Shown here in pieces: positions 27,572-38,184 of a DNA stretch of 64,000 nt. Position 1 is the first letter of the stretch; every line of letters starts with the position of its first letter. The translations under genes were made by a program, and so were the position numbers. Under the pieces are notes generated by a model that searched no databases, had not been told where the DNA came from, and was given only the letters and a program-made list of their open reading frames with translations. This DNA comes from Siderastrea radians (Eukaryota; Cnidaria; Anthozoa; Scleractinia; Rhizangiidae), in assembly GCA_964017195.1 (NCBI GenBank), contig OZ024891.1, positions 1,390,894 to 1,454,893 on the forward strand. Direction: 5' to 3'.

Positions 27572-27897
27572 AGTAGTATATAGAGAGTCAGACAAATACC
27601 ACCTGGTCCTCAGCCTTTTATTTTCGTATTTTAAAACTCCCAACATAATAAACAAGCTCCCTTTGCTAGCTTGTTTATTAAGTGGGAGCTTTAAAATACG
27701 AAAATAAAAGCCTGAGGATCAGGTAGTATTTGTCTGACTCTCTATATACTACTTATTAACTGAAATAAACCACCCAGCATTCAAAAAAGAAGAAAATATT
27801 AAAACGAAGAATCTCCTGTTATTTTGAAAAATTCTTACAATTAGATAACCCCAAACCTTGTATCATATCAAAAGTTTCTCAATTAGAGCATTACATA
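27572..27897 (+). repeat. E2 left terminal inverted repeat
   Basis: Pairs with 44431-44755 at high identity, ending at GCATTACATA on the inner side. Its outer 182 bp (27572-27753) is itself a palindrome: the inner arm repeats the tip AGTAGTATATAGAGAGTCAG inverted, with scattered mismatches and a short central loop (CCCTTTGCT). Confidence 0.92.
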
Positions 27898-27919
27898 ACT
27901 TTGTTATATCCAAGTTGCA

Positions 27920-28402
27920 ATGTCTGTACTTAACATAAACACTGAAGAACTTTTGAAAGAACTTGATCCAACAACGTTACAAGCTTTAGAGCAATTACTT
28001 GCAGAGGACGCACCTGCTGTTCGAAAAATTATTCAGAACATATTGGATGAACCTATTTCTGAGAAAGTGGAGAAGAGTTTAGATAAACCTTTAATTCCTA
28101 AAACTTTTCAACCAACCGCTCCTCCTCGTAAAAGAAGGGGGAGAAAAATACAAGAAATTTCTCGAGAAAACATCCGAAATGTTACAAACTATCAGAATGA
28201 GATTCTTGATTTATATGATAATACCGAATATGAGGGAGAAGAGGTAAGAGGGCGTCGTTTCATTCGATGGCGCTTCATTCGAGACCTTGAAAGAGATCTT
28301 ACATCTGATTTCATGACAAAAATACGAGAGAAAGTTAACACATCTTTTTACGTTAGACATATTTTTCATATCAGCCACGTAATATTGAAGACAGTTCGTT
28401 AA
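27920..28402 (+). CDS. Hypothetical protein upstream of PolB in E2
   Basis: A 160-residue protein. The N-terminal half is an acidic helix (residues 8-50). A basic segment P-R-K-R-R-G-R-K (about 73-80) could act as a nuclear localization or DNA-binding patch, and a basic aromatic C-terminus follows. Its stop codon overlaps the ATG of the next frame (TAATG at 28400-28404), suggesting coupled translation or a former fusion to the polymerase N-terminus. It starts 22 bp inside the terminal repeat boundary. Function not recognized. Confidence 0.5.
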   Translation: MSVLNINTEELLKELDPTTLQALEQLLAEDAPAVRKIIQNILDEPISEKVEKSLDKPLIPKTFQPTAPPRKRRGRKIQEISRENIRNVTNYQNEILDLYDNTEYEGEEVRGRRFIRWRFIRDLERDLTSDFMTKIREKVNTSFYVRHIFHISHVILKTVR

Positions 28403-31400
28403 TGGTGATGTACACTAACAAAGGTTCGCCTTGGTTTGAACGTTTTTCTGATGCGGAGAAATGGTTGAGTGAGCGGAAGAAGGAACGACTGGACCCTGAC
28501 AACATAAATAGATCGGACACAAAATGGGTGTTTGAAAATCACTTCAATGTTGATATTAAGGTGGTGCTTGATCGTCAACCACTTTTAGGTACAGGACCAT
28601 TACCAGATTGGCTGCGTAACCTTTCACATATCCGTTCGATGCTGGCTTTAGACACTTTCAAAGACAACTTATGTTTATGGCGATGTATTGCGGTACACCG
28701 AGGTTCAAGACCAGATCGAAGTACAACGGCAGCACGGGAGCTTGCAAAGAGTTTTTTCAATCTCGTAGCTATCCCACAAGATTGCCGAAAAACATCTTTA
28801 GATGAACTTGATGAGGTTGAAAAACATCTTAATAAAAAATAAATTTTCACAGATTGGTTGGGAATCTGTGTATATGAGTCTGAACGTATGGAGGATGGTG
28901 AAGTGGTATGGCATCTTAGAAGGAAACCACCAGCCAAATTAATAAATATTTTGACAATTGGAATTTACGAAGGGCATGCTTTCGTTATAAAAGATATTAC
29001 GAAGCTTGCAAAAACTTATGCATGTGTTCATTGCCGTTCAAGATTTACTTAAGCTTGCAGCCTTCAACGGCATATCCAAACATGTTCACAAGGAAAAACG
29101 GTGATTGAATGTCTGGCAGAAAGATTTGAATTACGCAAACAGCTTTTGAGAAAGCTTTTTATCCAAAACATTCATCTTCTCCGGAATCTCTTCGCTGGCT
29201 TGAACAAGAAGCAGCACTTCGTAAAATTCACATTCACCACGCTGCTTGCGGGCATGGAGGTGAAAGATGGGTTGAGCGTGCGCCTGTAGATGGTTACAAC
29301 CATGAAACGAAGACTGTTTTTCAATATCATGGATGTCACTGGCATGGATGTCGAAAATGTTACCCTCGTGATCGAAATGGAATTATTACTCATCATGACC
29401 AAACACGAGAAGATAGATTCAAAGCAACTGTAGAACGTACACAAACTCTTCGAGCTGCTGGCTATCATGTAATCGAGGTATGGTCTTGTGAAGTAGGAGA
29501 AATAAAGATTGAGTTGCCAAAGACTCGAATACAAAGTTATCCACACGCGATATTGTATGACTTTGAAGCATACGGAGATAAAAATCAGAGAAAGGAACCT
29601 ACAGGCATGTTAACTATCGAAAACACACACGTTCCAATTTCTGTTAGCATAGGTGACACTTTAGAAAGAGAACCTACCCACATCTGTGAAAGAGATCCTG
29701 TGGATTTGGTTCATAAGTTCATGGAAGAACTAGAGAGGCCTGGGAAAAACATTCGGGACCAAGTAAGAGCAGCGTTCATACCTGACGATATGAATATGCT
29801 TACAAAAGCACAGCGCCTCAAAATAGAAGAATGGTGTTATCAAGTGCCATTTCTTGGTTTTAACTCTGGAAGATATGATTTGAATCTTATCAGAGAACAT
29901 TTCGCGGAACGTTTATCTGATACAACTGGTAAAGTAAGAGTTGCGAAAAATGGAAACAAAATTATGTTCATTTTGACTAAAAACTTTCGCTTCTCGACAT
30001 CATGAACTACTTAGGTCCGGGTACAAGTTATGAGAAATGGGTGAAAGCCTATGAATGTGAAAATGTAAAATCGTGGTTTCCGTATGATTGGTTTGACACT
30101 CCAGAAAAACTTGATTTTCGCGGACTTCCGAAATATGAGGGTTGGTATTCGAAGCTGAAGGGTGGCTATGTTCTCACACGGGATGAATGGGATGGGTGCC
30201 AGCGTTTGTTCAAAGAAAAAGGTATGTGTACTTTCGCAGACTGGCTGCGTTACTACAATAATGTCGATGTAGCTCCTGGCCTCGAGGCATTGAAAAAGAT
30301 GCGTGCTTTCTACACTGATAAAGGAATCGATATTTTGAAAGACGCTGTTAGTATCCCAGGTGTTAGTTTACATTACTTGCTCCGCGGATGTGTTGAGAGG
30401 GGCGCGGATCTTTACAGCCCGTGCAAAGAAGCGTATGAGACGTTGAAAGAAGCTGTTGTCGGTGGCCCCAGTCTTGTTTTCACAAGATACCATGAAGATG
30501 GAGTCACGAAGATAAGGTCTCATCGAATAGCGGAACCCCGTCTTTGCAAAAATATATTGGGTTACGACGCCAATGCTTTGTACTTATCAACCATGCTTAG
30601 AGACATGCCTTGCGGAAAAGGAAGGGTTGTGCATTATAATAACGAAGCTGCCTCTCCCATACTAACACAAAGGCTCAAAGATGGAAAATGGTTCGGATTC
30701 GCGGAAGTAGATATAGAGATCCCAAAAACCCTGTGGTCAAAATTTGAGGAGATGTGCCCGTTCTTCTACAACAAAGAGGTGCCTGTTGAAGTTGTGCCTC
30801 AACATATGCTTGACTACCTAAAACGAACGAAGCGGAACCGTGGAGACGGAAAGAAGTTAGTGGGAGCATTGTCTGCAAAGAAGATATTATTATACGCTCC
30901 TCTACTTAGATGGTATCTTGAGCATGGAGCAGTGATCAGAAGTGTTTATCGAACGATTGACTATCAACCAACAAAAATATTCACATGGTTTGTAGAGCAA
31001 GTTACTGAAGCTCGTAGAACTGGAGAAGGTAGTCGACAGAGCCTTGCGAAGCGTATATTTTAGTGATCTTGACGAGATCGGGCAGGCGTATGAGCTGGAA
31101 AGCCGAAAGCCGCGGATCACAATCAGAAGACCATTTCAGGTAGGAATAGCTGTATACCAACTGGCAAAGCTTCGAATGCTTGAATTCTATTATGACTTTC
31201 TTGACAGGTATTTTGACAGAAGAGATTTCGAATTGATTCTGATGGACACAGAGCAATTATATAGCAATCAGCGCAGAAAAGTTGGAAGACATCGTCAAAC
31301 CAGAGCTGCAAACAGAATTTGAGGCAAAAAAGCAAGAGTGGTTAGCTTGGGACAAGTGGAGCAGCCGGACCCCTGGGCTCTTTAAACTTGAGTGTGAAGG

Positions 31401-31692
31401 CAGCAGAATGATTGCACTCTGCTCAAAATGTTATTTCGTTGACGAATCTGAGGGTGAAAAAAAGAAGTTTAGCACAAAAGGGATATCTAAGAAGCAAAAC
31501 GAGATAACCTGGCAGCGTTTCAAGAAAGCTTTGGAAGGCAGCAAGGACATAGCAACTAATAGAGGTTTCAGGATGCGGGACGGGCAGATTGTTACGTACG
31601 AACAGCAGAAGCTGGGGCTGAGCGCTTACTATGACAAACGCTGGGTATTGGAAGACGGTATTCACACCGAACCGATCGAATTTCATTGTTAG
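28402..31692 (+). pseudogene. Protein-primed DNA polymerase B of E2, multiply broken
   Basis: Fragments in all three frames line up as one PolB. The N-terminal piece (28402-28842) has N-L-C-L-W-R-C-I-A-V-H-R-G and a later C-V-H-C zinc-finger half. The next pieces have H-H-D-Q-T-R-E-D-R-F, then exonuclease motif D-F-E-A-Y-G-D-K-N (about 29559) and F-N-S-G-R-Y-D-L-N. Motif A is Y-D-A-N-A-L-Y-L-S (about 30565). Frame changes or stops occur near 28842, 29050, 29290, 30000 and 31020. The motif B region is deleted between about 31020 and 31040, and motif C is truncated near 31245, where the expected D-T-D is cut. It is certainly inactive. The lineage differs from E1. Confidence 0.85.
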
Positions 31693-32667
31693 ATTGCCGG
31701 TGGTAGTTGTGTATCTGGAGGGACAACCAAATGTTCTTCGCGGACAAACCAACGTTTTGGACCGTCAAACAAATAAAAGATAACCGGTGCGTCCGGTTTT
31801 ATCATAATCTTTTCAATCTCGTAAATTTTCAAAGACCAGATTGGGTCGGTAGCTCTTCGCCGACCACCTTCAAGTTCACCAGGTTGATAGAGATAGCGAA
31901 CACTTAAACCGGATGGGAGCTTTTTTTCGTTTACACCAACAGGTCTCAAATAAGGGGTCGAGGATTTGGATGTAACAGTTTTCTCTTTGATGGTCTCAAC
32001 GGGTTTCTGACCGGTCAGTCGAAATAACAGCGGGCAGTCGGGCCACCCATTCAGTCGATCTTTTGTCTTCTGGGAGGCGCGTTTCAACCCCATATTGATG
32101 TCCAAACAGTCGTTCAGCCAGGGTGCGGTTGAATCTTTCAACGATAGCTTGATCACGGTGAATATCCACACGACCACGTCTAACCTCAACATTATGTTTC
32201 GAAAGCAGTTGATTCACAGCGCCCATAAACTCACGACCAGGATCGACCTGAAGCAGTTTCGGCCACTTTAAAGGACCACGACTATAAATCCGTTCCAGAG
32301 CAGCTGCAACTTCTTTAGCCTCTTTTGTGGTCAACGGTTCGGCCTCTTTGTATCGAGAGGCCACATCTACCACTGTGAGGGCATATTTAAAAGTTTTACG
32401 GGAGCGTGGTGGGCGATCGTGTGGGAGATACAGAAGATCGGCTTGGTGAACTTTGTTTGGAACAGGAACATCAAATTTCGGTCTTGGAATGTAACGTGGG
32501 GCTGGTAATTAAACCTGCCAAAGAGCTTGCTTCATCAACCAGTTTTGAGCCACATCTTCCGAGACTTTCGCTGCCTTGGATAATTTCTTAATCGCTGCAA
32601 ACCCTTTCCAATACCCTTGCGGGCTGTAATAAATTTTTGACAACCTGTTGAAAATGCGCGTGCTCAT
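31689..32667 (-). pseudogene. Retroviral-type integrase of E2, broken
   Basis: From the ATG at 32667, an N-terminal helical domain (S-T-R-I-F-N-R-L...W-K-G-F) ends at an in-frame TAA near 32509. The same frame then continues with D1 in H-Q-A-D-L-L (about 32450), D2 in L-L-Q-V-D-P-G-R-E-F (about 32250) and E in Q-A-I-V-E-R-F-N-R-T (about 32145). A frameshift near 32020-32040 moves the C-terminal beta domain into another frame that ends at 31689, overlapping the PolB stop by four bases. No chromodomain is seen, unlike E1. The two integrases are only distantly related. Confidence 0.8.
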
Positions 32668-32962
32668 TGTATACCATACACAATAAAAAAATGGACGACC
32701 CATTTGGTTGTTTGCAAAATGAGAAAATTTCGACAAAAAAAATATTGCAAGAATTTTTGCAAAAAAGAAATGAATTATACTTATGCCTGCCAACAAAAAA
32801 AATTAATCGTTGTCCTTCATGCGAGGAGTAATTATTTTCTGTGGTGAATGAGTTCTGTCGTGAATCTCCAAAATGTGGTAAAGTGTTTGAATTTGATTAT
32901 GATTATGATGATGAACAGTTACAAGAAGAAAATCGGAGAAGATTTTTGTCATTGCGAACCCT

Positions 32963-33265
32963 ATGACTAAATTTCATTTAAAAAATGTTTTTCGAAAATG
33001 GAACATTGACAAAATGTTTTCTTCCAGCGAGTTCAATTTTCTTGGTAACGTTATTGCTCAATTTAAGGGGATAACTGGCAAGTCAGTGAACTACCCCTGT
33101 TTTCTGTATAATTATTTTGAAATAGTACCTTCTGAATGCTGGCCCAACAAAAAAGAAATTATGCAATCTATTTATCGTCACCTTCCTAAAACCTTAGCAA
33201 GCAGGCGGCACGCAAAACAGGAGTTTGATAAATGGTGGTTGAAAACCAATCAAGGTTCTTCATAA
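32963..33265 (+). CDS. Hypothetical E2 protein
   Basis: A 100-residue frame on the plus strand, opposite to its capsid neighbours. It has a K-x-x-N-Y-P-C-F-L-Y-N-Y-F-E-I core and a W/K-rich end. Upstream in another frame (32820-32960) is a C-x6-C-G segment followed by an acidic stretch, so the gene may be longer and frameshifted. The combination loosely recalls VLTF3-like late transcription factors of large DNA viruses, but I cannot establish this from sequence alone. It overlaps the next gene by 16 bp tail to tail. Confidence 0.35.
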   Translation: MTKFHLKNVFRKWNIDKMFSSSEFNFLGNVIAQFKGITGKSVNYPCFLYNYFEIVPSECWPNKKEIMQSIYRHLPKTLASRRHAKQEFDKWWLKTNQGSS

Positions 33266-33435
33266 ACATTTTCATATTTGCCTGTTTTCGGATTTTTCAC
33301 CAAACGCATGACAGTACCTTTTTTTGGATGAGTCCAAAATTTCTTGCTTGTGACACCAGTTGGTCCCGTGAAAGCATTTTTCGCAATATCACCTTTCCAA
33401 TACCGATCGAATACAGGTTTTGTGGAAGGAATCAT
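33250..33435 (-). CDS. Small basic protein of E2
   Basis: A 61-residue frame with a proper ATG, basic (Lys-rich), with aromatic clusters R-Y-W-K-G and K-F-W-T-H-P. It lies between the PLA2 and integrase genes. There is no counterpart in E1 at this place and no family recognized. Confidence 0.4.
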   Translation of the reverse strand: MIPSTKPVFDRYWKGDIAKNAFTGPTGVTSKKFWTHPKKGTVMRLVKNPKTGKYENVYEEP

Positions 33436-33481
33436 TTTTTGTCAAAGTTTCAGCAAATTTTATTGCATTTAACGGTTTATC

Positions 33482-34185
33482 CTAAACACCAGTCCATTTT
33501 TCTTGTTTCAAAACCAACCCTAACTTTTGTTTAGCATTGATTGTATTTCTTGCAGCCGCATGATCCCACTGCCGTTGTTTGTAAGGAACTTCGTCAAGAG
33601 CCTTCACCATTTTTTTATCCGCTTTGTGTTTGCATTTTTTGAGATTTTCACCGTATTTTTTTTCACGGTTGGAACAAACATCATAATCAACATCATGTTG
33701 CATAGCAATCGCATCTGTTGCACCTGTTGGTGGTTGATATATTTCCAGAATTTCCCCCGTTTCTGGATCGTAGTTCACCTGCTTTTCAAGAGGATTGTAT
33801 GGCCCTGTGTAATTATGCCCTGGTAATGTCCAACCTTTTTTTGGTTTCGGAAATTTTCCAATTGCTGCATGTAGATCAAACCCAGCTCCATCCAAATCAG
33901 GTCTGTCAGTTTTGTAACGTTGGTTTGGTCGAACTTTAGTTGAAAGTTGATCTAACATTTCACTTCCAACTTTTTGAATGACTGGGCGGGCTTTGTCAAG
34001 AGTGTAATTTATTGCTTTCTTTTGCAGTTTGGGGTCTCTCATTGCTTCAGAAGCGTAATATCGTCCAGCTTCAACACTTTTTTCGCAAGATATGGGATTC
34101 CTTTTGTAATAGCTAGATCACCCACTGCCATGGCAACATCACCAAATATACCACTGCCCTCCGCGCGGGAGGGCTCACCTAGTTT
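33482..34185 (-). pseudogene. Phospholipase A2-like minor capsid protein of E2
   Basis: The body (ORF from 34042) contains L-D-G-A-G-F-D-L, Y-N-P-L-E-K and A-M-Q-H-D-V-D-Y-D with the catalytic H-D pair, followed by the D-K-K-M-V-K-A-L-D-E-V-P helix seen in E1. The upstream part (about 34185-34090: G-S-G-I-F-G-D-V-A-M-A) is in a different frame from the body, so one indel near 34080-34090 has broken the gene. That upstream part is in the -1 frame of the zinc-ribbon gene and lacks an appropriate ATG at its start, as in E1. Confidence 0.75.
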
Positions 34186-34188
34186 CCC
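34156..34188 (-). promoter_or_regulatory. Candidate -1 ribosomal frameshift signal (E2)
   Basis: Read on the minus strand, the zero frame is ccG-GGA-AAC-TAG, placing heptamer GGGAAAC at 34188-34182 directly before the stop. A 7-nt spacer follows, then a perfect 7-bp stem GCCCTCC (34174-34168) and GGAGGGC (34162-34156) with loop CGCGC. GGGAAAC is a known efficient shift heptamer, used for example by the retrotransposon-derived mammalian gene PEG10. The -1 frame enters the PLA2 protein. Confidence 0.65.
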
Positions 34189-34328
34189 GGCACAAAACGT
34201 GTTTTTGTTATTCCGCAACTAGCACATTTTGCCTTTAAGAGTTTTCGATTGTTCTTTGTGATCACAACTTTTTCACTTCCCTGCACATTAGGCGTGTGCC
34301 GCTTTTCTTTCACACAGTACACTTCCAC
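34179..34328 (-). pseudogene. Small zinc-ribbon protein of E2, start codon lost
   Basis: Homologue of E1 7817-8002. It shares Y-C-V-K-E-K-R, N-R-K-L-L-K-A-K and C-A-S-C-G-I-T-K-T-R-F-V. The codon matching the E1 ATG is GTG (34328-34326), so initiation is doubtful. It ends at TAG (34181-34179) immediately after the slippery heptamer. Confidence 0.65.
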
Positions 34329-34338
34329 TGTATATATC

Positions 34339-34760
34339 TTATGAAAAATAATTTTTCACTATTTCCTCGTTTCGAAGTAAATCGTTGGAGAACATTTTCA
34401 AAATATCGGCAAAACTTGTTCCTTTATTTCTTTCGTTTAAAAAGAGAAGGCAGTAGTATCCACATCTCACACTTGGTTCCCATTGAATTTGGTTATCATT
34501 TCTGAAAAAATGTGTCATCCCGTGCATTGACATTTCTTGTTCCCATTCCAAAGGTGGTGGAAAACCAAATGAATCGAAATATTCATATTACCTTTGTCTT
34601 TGGTAGGCCAACAACATACCCAGTGAGTCCCAAACTTCCAAAATCATCCAAGTTGATAATACATGGAGAATGAAACAAAGGTTTTGTTTCATTTCTGCTA
34701 AAAATACCTTTTATTGGAATTCGTAAAAAGTTGCACCATTTTCTCAAGTCTATGTTGGAT
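34339..34760 (-). pseudogene. Adenain-like protease of E2, frameshifted
   Basis: The N-terminal segment contains D-L-R-K-W-C-N-F-L-R-I-P (about 34750-34715), matching E1. The catalytic His is in a G-T-H-W-V stretch near 34625, an Asp in Y-F-D-S-F-G-F-P near 34580, and the catalytic Cys in R-C-G-Y-Y-C-L-L-F near 34460. These lie in at least two frames, so one or more indels have destroyed the gene. Like E1, the frame has no ATG before the conserved N-terminus and starts in a poly-A run at the end of the core-protein gene. Confidence 0.75.
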
Positions 34761-34772
34761 AGAGGTTTATCT

Positions 34773-35480
34773 TTAAATTTCAGTTTTTTTTAAATAATAA
34801 TCCTCCCAAGTTCCGAAAAAAGGCGGAGGTTGAATTTGCATTCCTTTACCTTTAGGAGGTGGTGGTAGGGGTGGTGGTCGTCGTTGTCGTGAGCGTGGTG
34901 GTTGAGTTTGTAGACCTTTTCCGATTATTTTTCGTACTAAATCAAGGGCCAAAGGTACACCGATAGACGCCAACATACCAAGGAAGCCGCCGTATTGTGC
35001 ACCGCCTCCTTTCACTAAACCTTGTCCAACAAGATATTGTTCTGCCTCCTTTTTCTGAGTAGGAGTCATTCACCGGACAAGTTTATAAAGCTCAATTTCC
35101 TTCGGCCCAAAACCCCTTCCAAATATCTTTTTCAGCACCTTTTCAGCGCCGAAACTCAAACCTGCACTTGCCAATGCCCCAAGGGCTGGCTTTATCAAAG
35201 GTCGTGCCAAACCTAACATAGCAGAAAATAAACTTCCACCACGCTGCGCAGTATTCTGAATCTGTGTCTGGCTTAAATTTATTTCCATTCCTTTACCTGC
35301 CGCTGAGGTTTTTTTCAGTCGCGAGATTTGAGTAGCAGTGAGAAGAAGTTCATCAACGCGCCCAATCTGGTTTGGTTTAACTCTCAGAGTAACAGCTGTC
35401 TTCGAAACATAAGCTTTTTGAAGTTTCTTTTTCTGACCATCAGTCAGTGCAATTTTATATGGAAGATAAGTTGTGCTCAT
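34773..35480 (-). pseudogene. pX-like virion core protein of E2, in-frame stop
   Basis: From the ATG at 35480 the N-terminal domain and first hydrophobic segment (G-G-S-L-F-S-A-M-L-G-L) match E1. A TGA at 35070-35072 interrupts the frame, which then continues with G-G-F-L-G-M-L-A-S-I-G-V-P-L-A and a Pro/Arg-rich tail. The gene is a single-stop pseudogene. A run of eight A residues close to its 3-prime end is where the protease frame (+1) opens. Confidence 0.75.
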
Positions 35481-35518
35481 CGTGCGTGTATATTATATTC
35501 AGATTTTTTTTCATTTGT

Positions 35519-36783
35519 CTAGACGGTGACAAGCTCATTACCAATTTGCTTCAGCACAAATTCTTCTTCATTCAAAACCAAGGCGAAGATTGTGTAATCT
35601 TGAGCGTTAGCGGCTTCATTTAGCCTGTAATGGAATTCGAGCTTTTTCGAGTCGCCTGTCACACTTTCTTTGGTGTTTCGTAGGTCAAAGTAGATAATTG
35701 GGTACAACTTCTCAAAATTGGCAAGCTGCAGCTGAACGCCGGTGTTGTAGTCGTTCTTTCTGTATCTGAAATCGATCAAATCATTCAAAATTCTTATTTT
35801 AAAATCGTGGTCGTAATCAAGCTCAGGGTAAAATTTTGTGCCGTACTGAGGGCGGCAAGTGTCCAATCTTGCTGAGTTATCACCATCAATATCAAATGTG
35901 TCAAAGATGTAAGGGTTTTGTGTATAAGCATTTTGTTTTCGAGTTTGTTGAAAAAATACAAAGACATGCTTGGGGTCTTTTACCCCAGGTGTAATCAACC
36001 ACGTACCATTCGCATCCCTTCGGGAGCTGCTGCTATGCAAATTTTCATTCAGGTATTTCCATTGGGTTGGTTTCAAGAAATTTTCATTGGCCAGGGTCTG
36101 TCCTTTATCAGTTAAATGTAATTGTGGGACCCACAACTCAAATTTACGGAAAACAATTCTTCGAGCTGTTCTATCGTTTTGGAAAATCATTTCTTGGTCG
36201 TGTTGCAGTTCAATTTCAAACTCAAGTTGTAACGGCGGCAGCAGCCTGTCGGGAAAAAGACTTTCGAAGAAGGAGTATCTGTTCAAAGGGATAATCGTCT
36301 TAACTATCTCACCTTCATGTGATAGAAGCGCCCTTGCCCGCATTTCGACATTCGTCGCATTGTTATCAGTCGCTGTGGTAGCGTCAGAGTCAAGATACCA
36401 AAACTGGTTTTTTGCCACGCTTCTCAAAAATCGTCTGAAAAATCAAGCAGATTTTTGATGAAAATACCCTTGTGGATATTGTCTGTCTCGTACAGTTTTT
36501 TCCTCGTTGAACTTAGTTTAAAACTTTTGATCAATGAGAAAGAACCGTTGATCGGAGCTGATTCAGTGTCAGCACCAATGTTGGCTCCGTTTGCTTTAGC
36601 TTCAAACTTGAAATCAACACGTAAATAAGCGTTGTACCAGTCATAAAAATTGTCCCGGTCTCTTACAGTAAATTTGTAGCCCGTCTTTGTTTGAAATTGG
36701 TTATTCCCAGGGAAGGTGAGTGGGGTGTCTAAATTAATTTGAACGTGTCAAGTATTCTCTAGGTATGGTTGACTTCTGAACAT
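35519..36783 (-). pseudogene. Major capsid protein of E2, broken
   Basis: About 421 codons from the ATG at 36783, close to the E1 length. The N-terminal part (K-T-G-Y-K-F-T-V-R-D-R-D-N-F, Y-E-T-D-N-I-H) is followed by a frame change at about 36430 (a run of five T where six would keep frame). The long C-terminal frame then carries P-L-N-R-Y-S-F-F, F-Y-P-E-L-D-Y-D, Y-R-K-N-D-Y-N-T-G and V-G-N-E-L. A TGA also lies near 36750. The homology to E1 is clear throughout. Confidence 0.8.
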
Positions 36784-36825
36784 GTTAGCAAGAGCTTATA
36801 TTAATAGAAAAAAATTTTTCTTTGA

Positions 36826-38157
36826 TTAAATTTCGTTTGCCAAAATTCGATTTAATTTCACAAGAGCGTCTGATTTTTTTGGTATTTGGTTTTGCAAAAT
36901 ATTTGTAAGTTTCTTTTTTACATCCTGAGACAAAGGTTTTTGGTTTTGCAAAATATTTGTAAGTTTCTTTTTTGCATCCTGCGATACCATTTTTTGTTTT
37001 CGTAGCTTTTGCATTTGTTTTTCTATTTGTTTCGAACCTTTTTTAACAGCAAGTTCACCAACTTTCTGACCCGCCTTTTCAGCGATTGTTTTTGTGGTTT
37101 TTTCGGCAGTTTTCTTTGCCACGTTCTTTACAGCGCCTTTGAATACTTTAGGGAAGGTACGTTTTTTCTTGGGGGGGAGGGCTGGGGCCTCAGAGGGGAG
37201 GGTCATCAGTGAAAGTGAGCACCAAAAGGAAAGGGCCATACCTCATGTGAGCTATTCAAGGGAGGGTCACACATCTTTTCCAGAATTTTTTTATGAGAAT
37301 TTTTGTGATGTTGCTTTCCATTTTTCTTACAGATTAAGTTTTTCTTTTCACCTACTTTGATTTAATTTGGTGTTTTATTATAGGTACTAGGTTACATGTA
37401 TATTATGCCATGGCACATAGTTTTTCTCGGAGGACTCGTGTCCTTTTCCGTCCGTGTCGAGAAGTACTTGACTCACGTATCGTTTCGTCAGCTTCTTGCT
37501 GTTGGCTATCCGCTGCCTGATCAAGCCTGAGTCGTTTAGTTCTGAAGAGATACTAGTAGATCCAACAATGCGCTCTACCCTGTCGGAAATGTCGGAAATA
37601 TTTGTTTTTGAGAGGCAGATTTCGCATGCTAAACAACTAAACCTTTCTGTTAAAATAACCAACAGCAATGCCGGCTAGTCGGAGAAAGAAGCGCGTGTAT
37701 AATAATATAATATAATACTCAAATACTTCCATATTCAAACTTTAGCTATAAAACGTAAATATCCCACACTGATTGTTCGCATTTTCCTTGTTTCAGCACG
37801 CACACATTCAATATCGAGATATATTCATATTCAAACACTTTGCGTTCACAAGCGAAACGTTCTGAGGTTTCTACAACATGGAACATACCATGTTGTAGTG
37901 AGGGGAGGGTCGCCCTTTTGTCAGTCACCTAAAGGTGGGGGGTCAGGAGTTTTTTTATTAAAACGCAAGGGAGGGCCAACAATTTTTTGGGAAAAAAATA
38001 CCAAAATTCCCCAGCCCTCCCCCCCCCCAAGAAAAAGGTACCTTCCCTTACCGATGGTCATGAAGGTGTCACGGATCACACCCGACCCTTTGTGTTTATA
38101 TCGATAACTTCCGGTGTTTTCGTCAAAGAATCTTGCCCACTCGCTCGGATGATTCAT
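36826..38157 (-). pseudogene. Small basic capsid-associated protein of E2, interrupted by a transposon
   Basis: The N-terminal piece (38157 to about 38042) has Y-R-Y-K-H-K-G-S-G-V-I as in E1 4681-5052. The C-terminal piece (about 37155-36826) is Lys/Ala-rich with a duplicated K-K-K-L-T-N-I-L-Q-N-Q unit. An 877-bp MITE (37161-38037) separates them. Confidence 0.75.
37161..38037. mobile_element. MITE inserted in E2 capsid-associated gene
   Basis: Inverted ends TTTTTTCTTGGGGGGGAGGG and the complement flank 877 bp. The 4-bp sequence GTAC borders both sides (37157-37160 and 38038-38041). Repeated GGAGGGTC units occur internally. No coding capacity. The insertion postdates E2. Confidence 0.7.
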
Positions 38158-38184
38158 AACTGTATATTTATACCAACAAAATCC

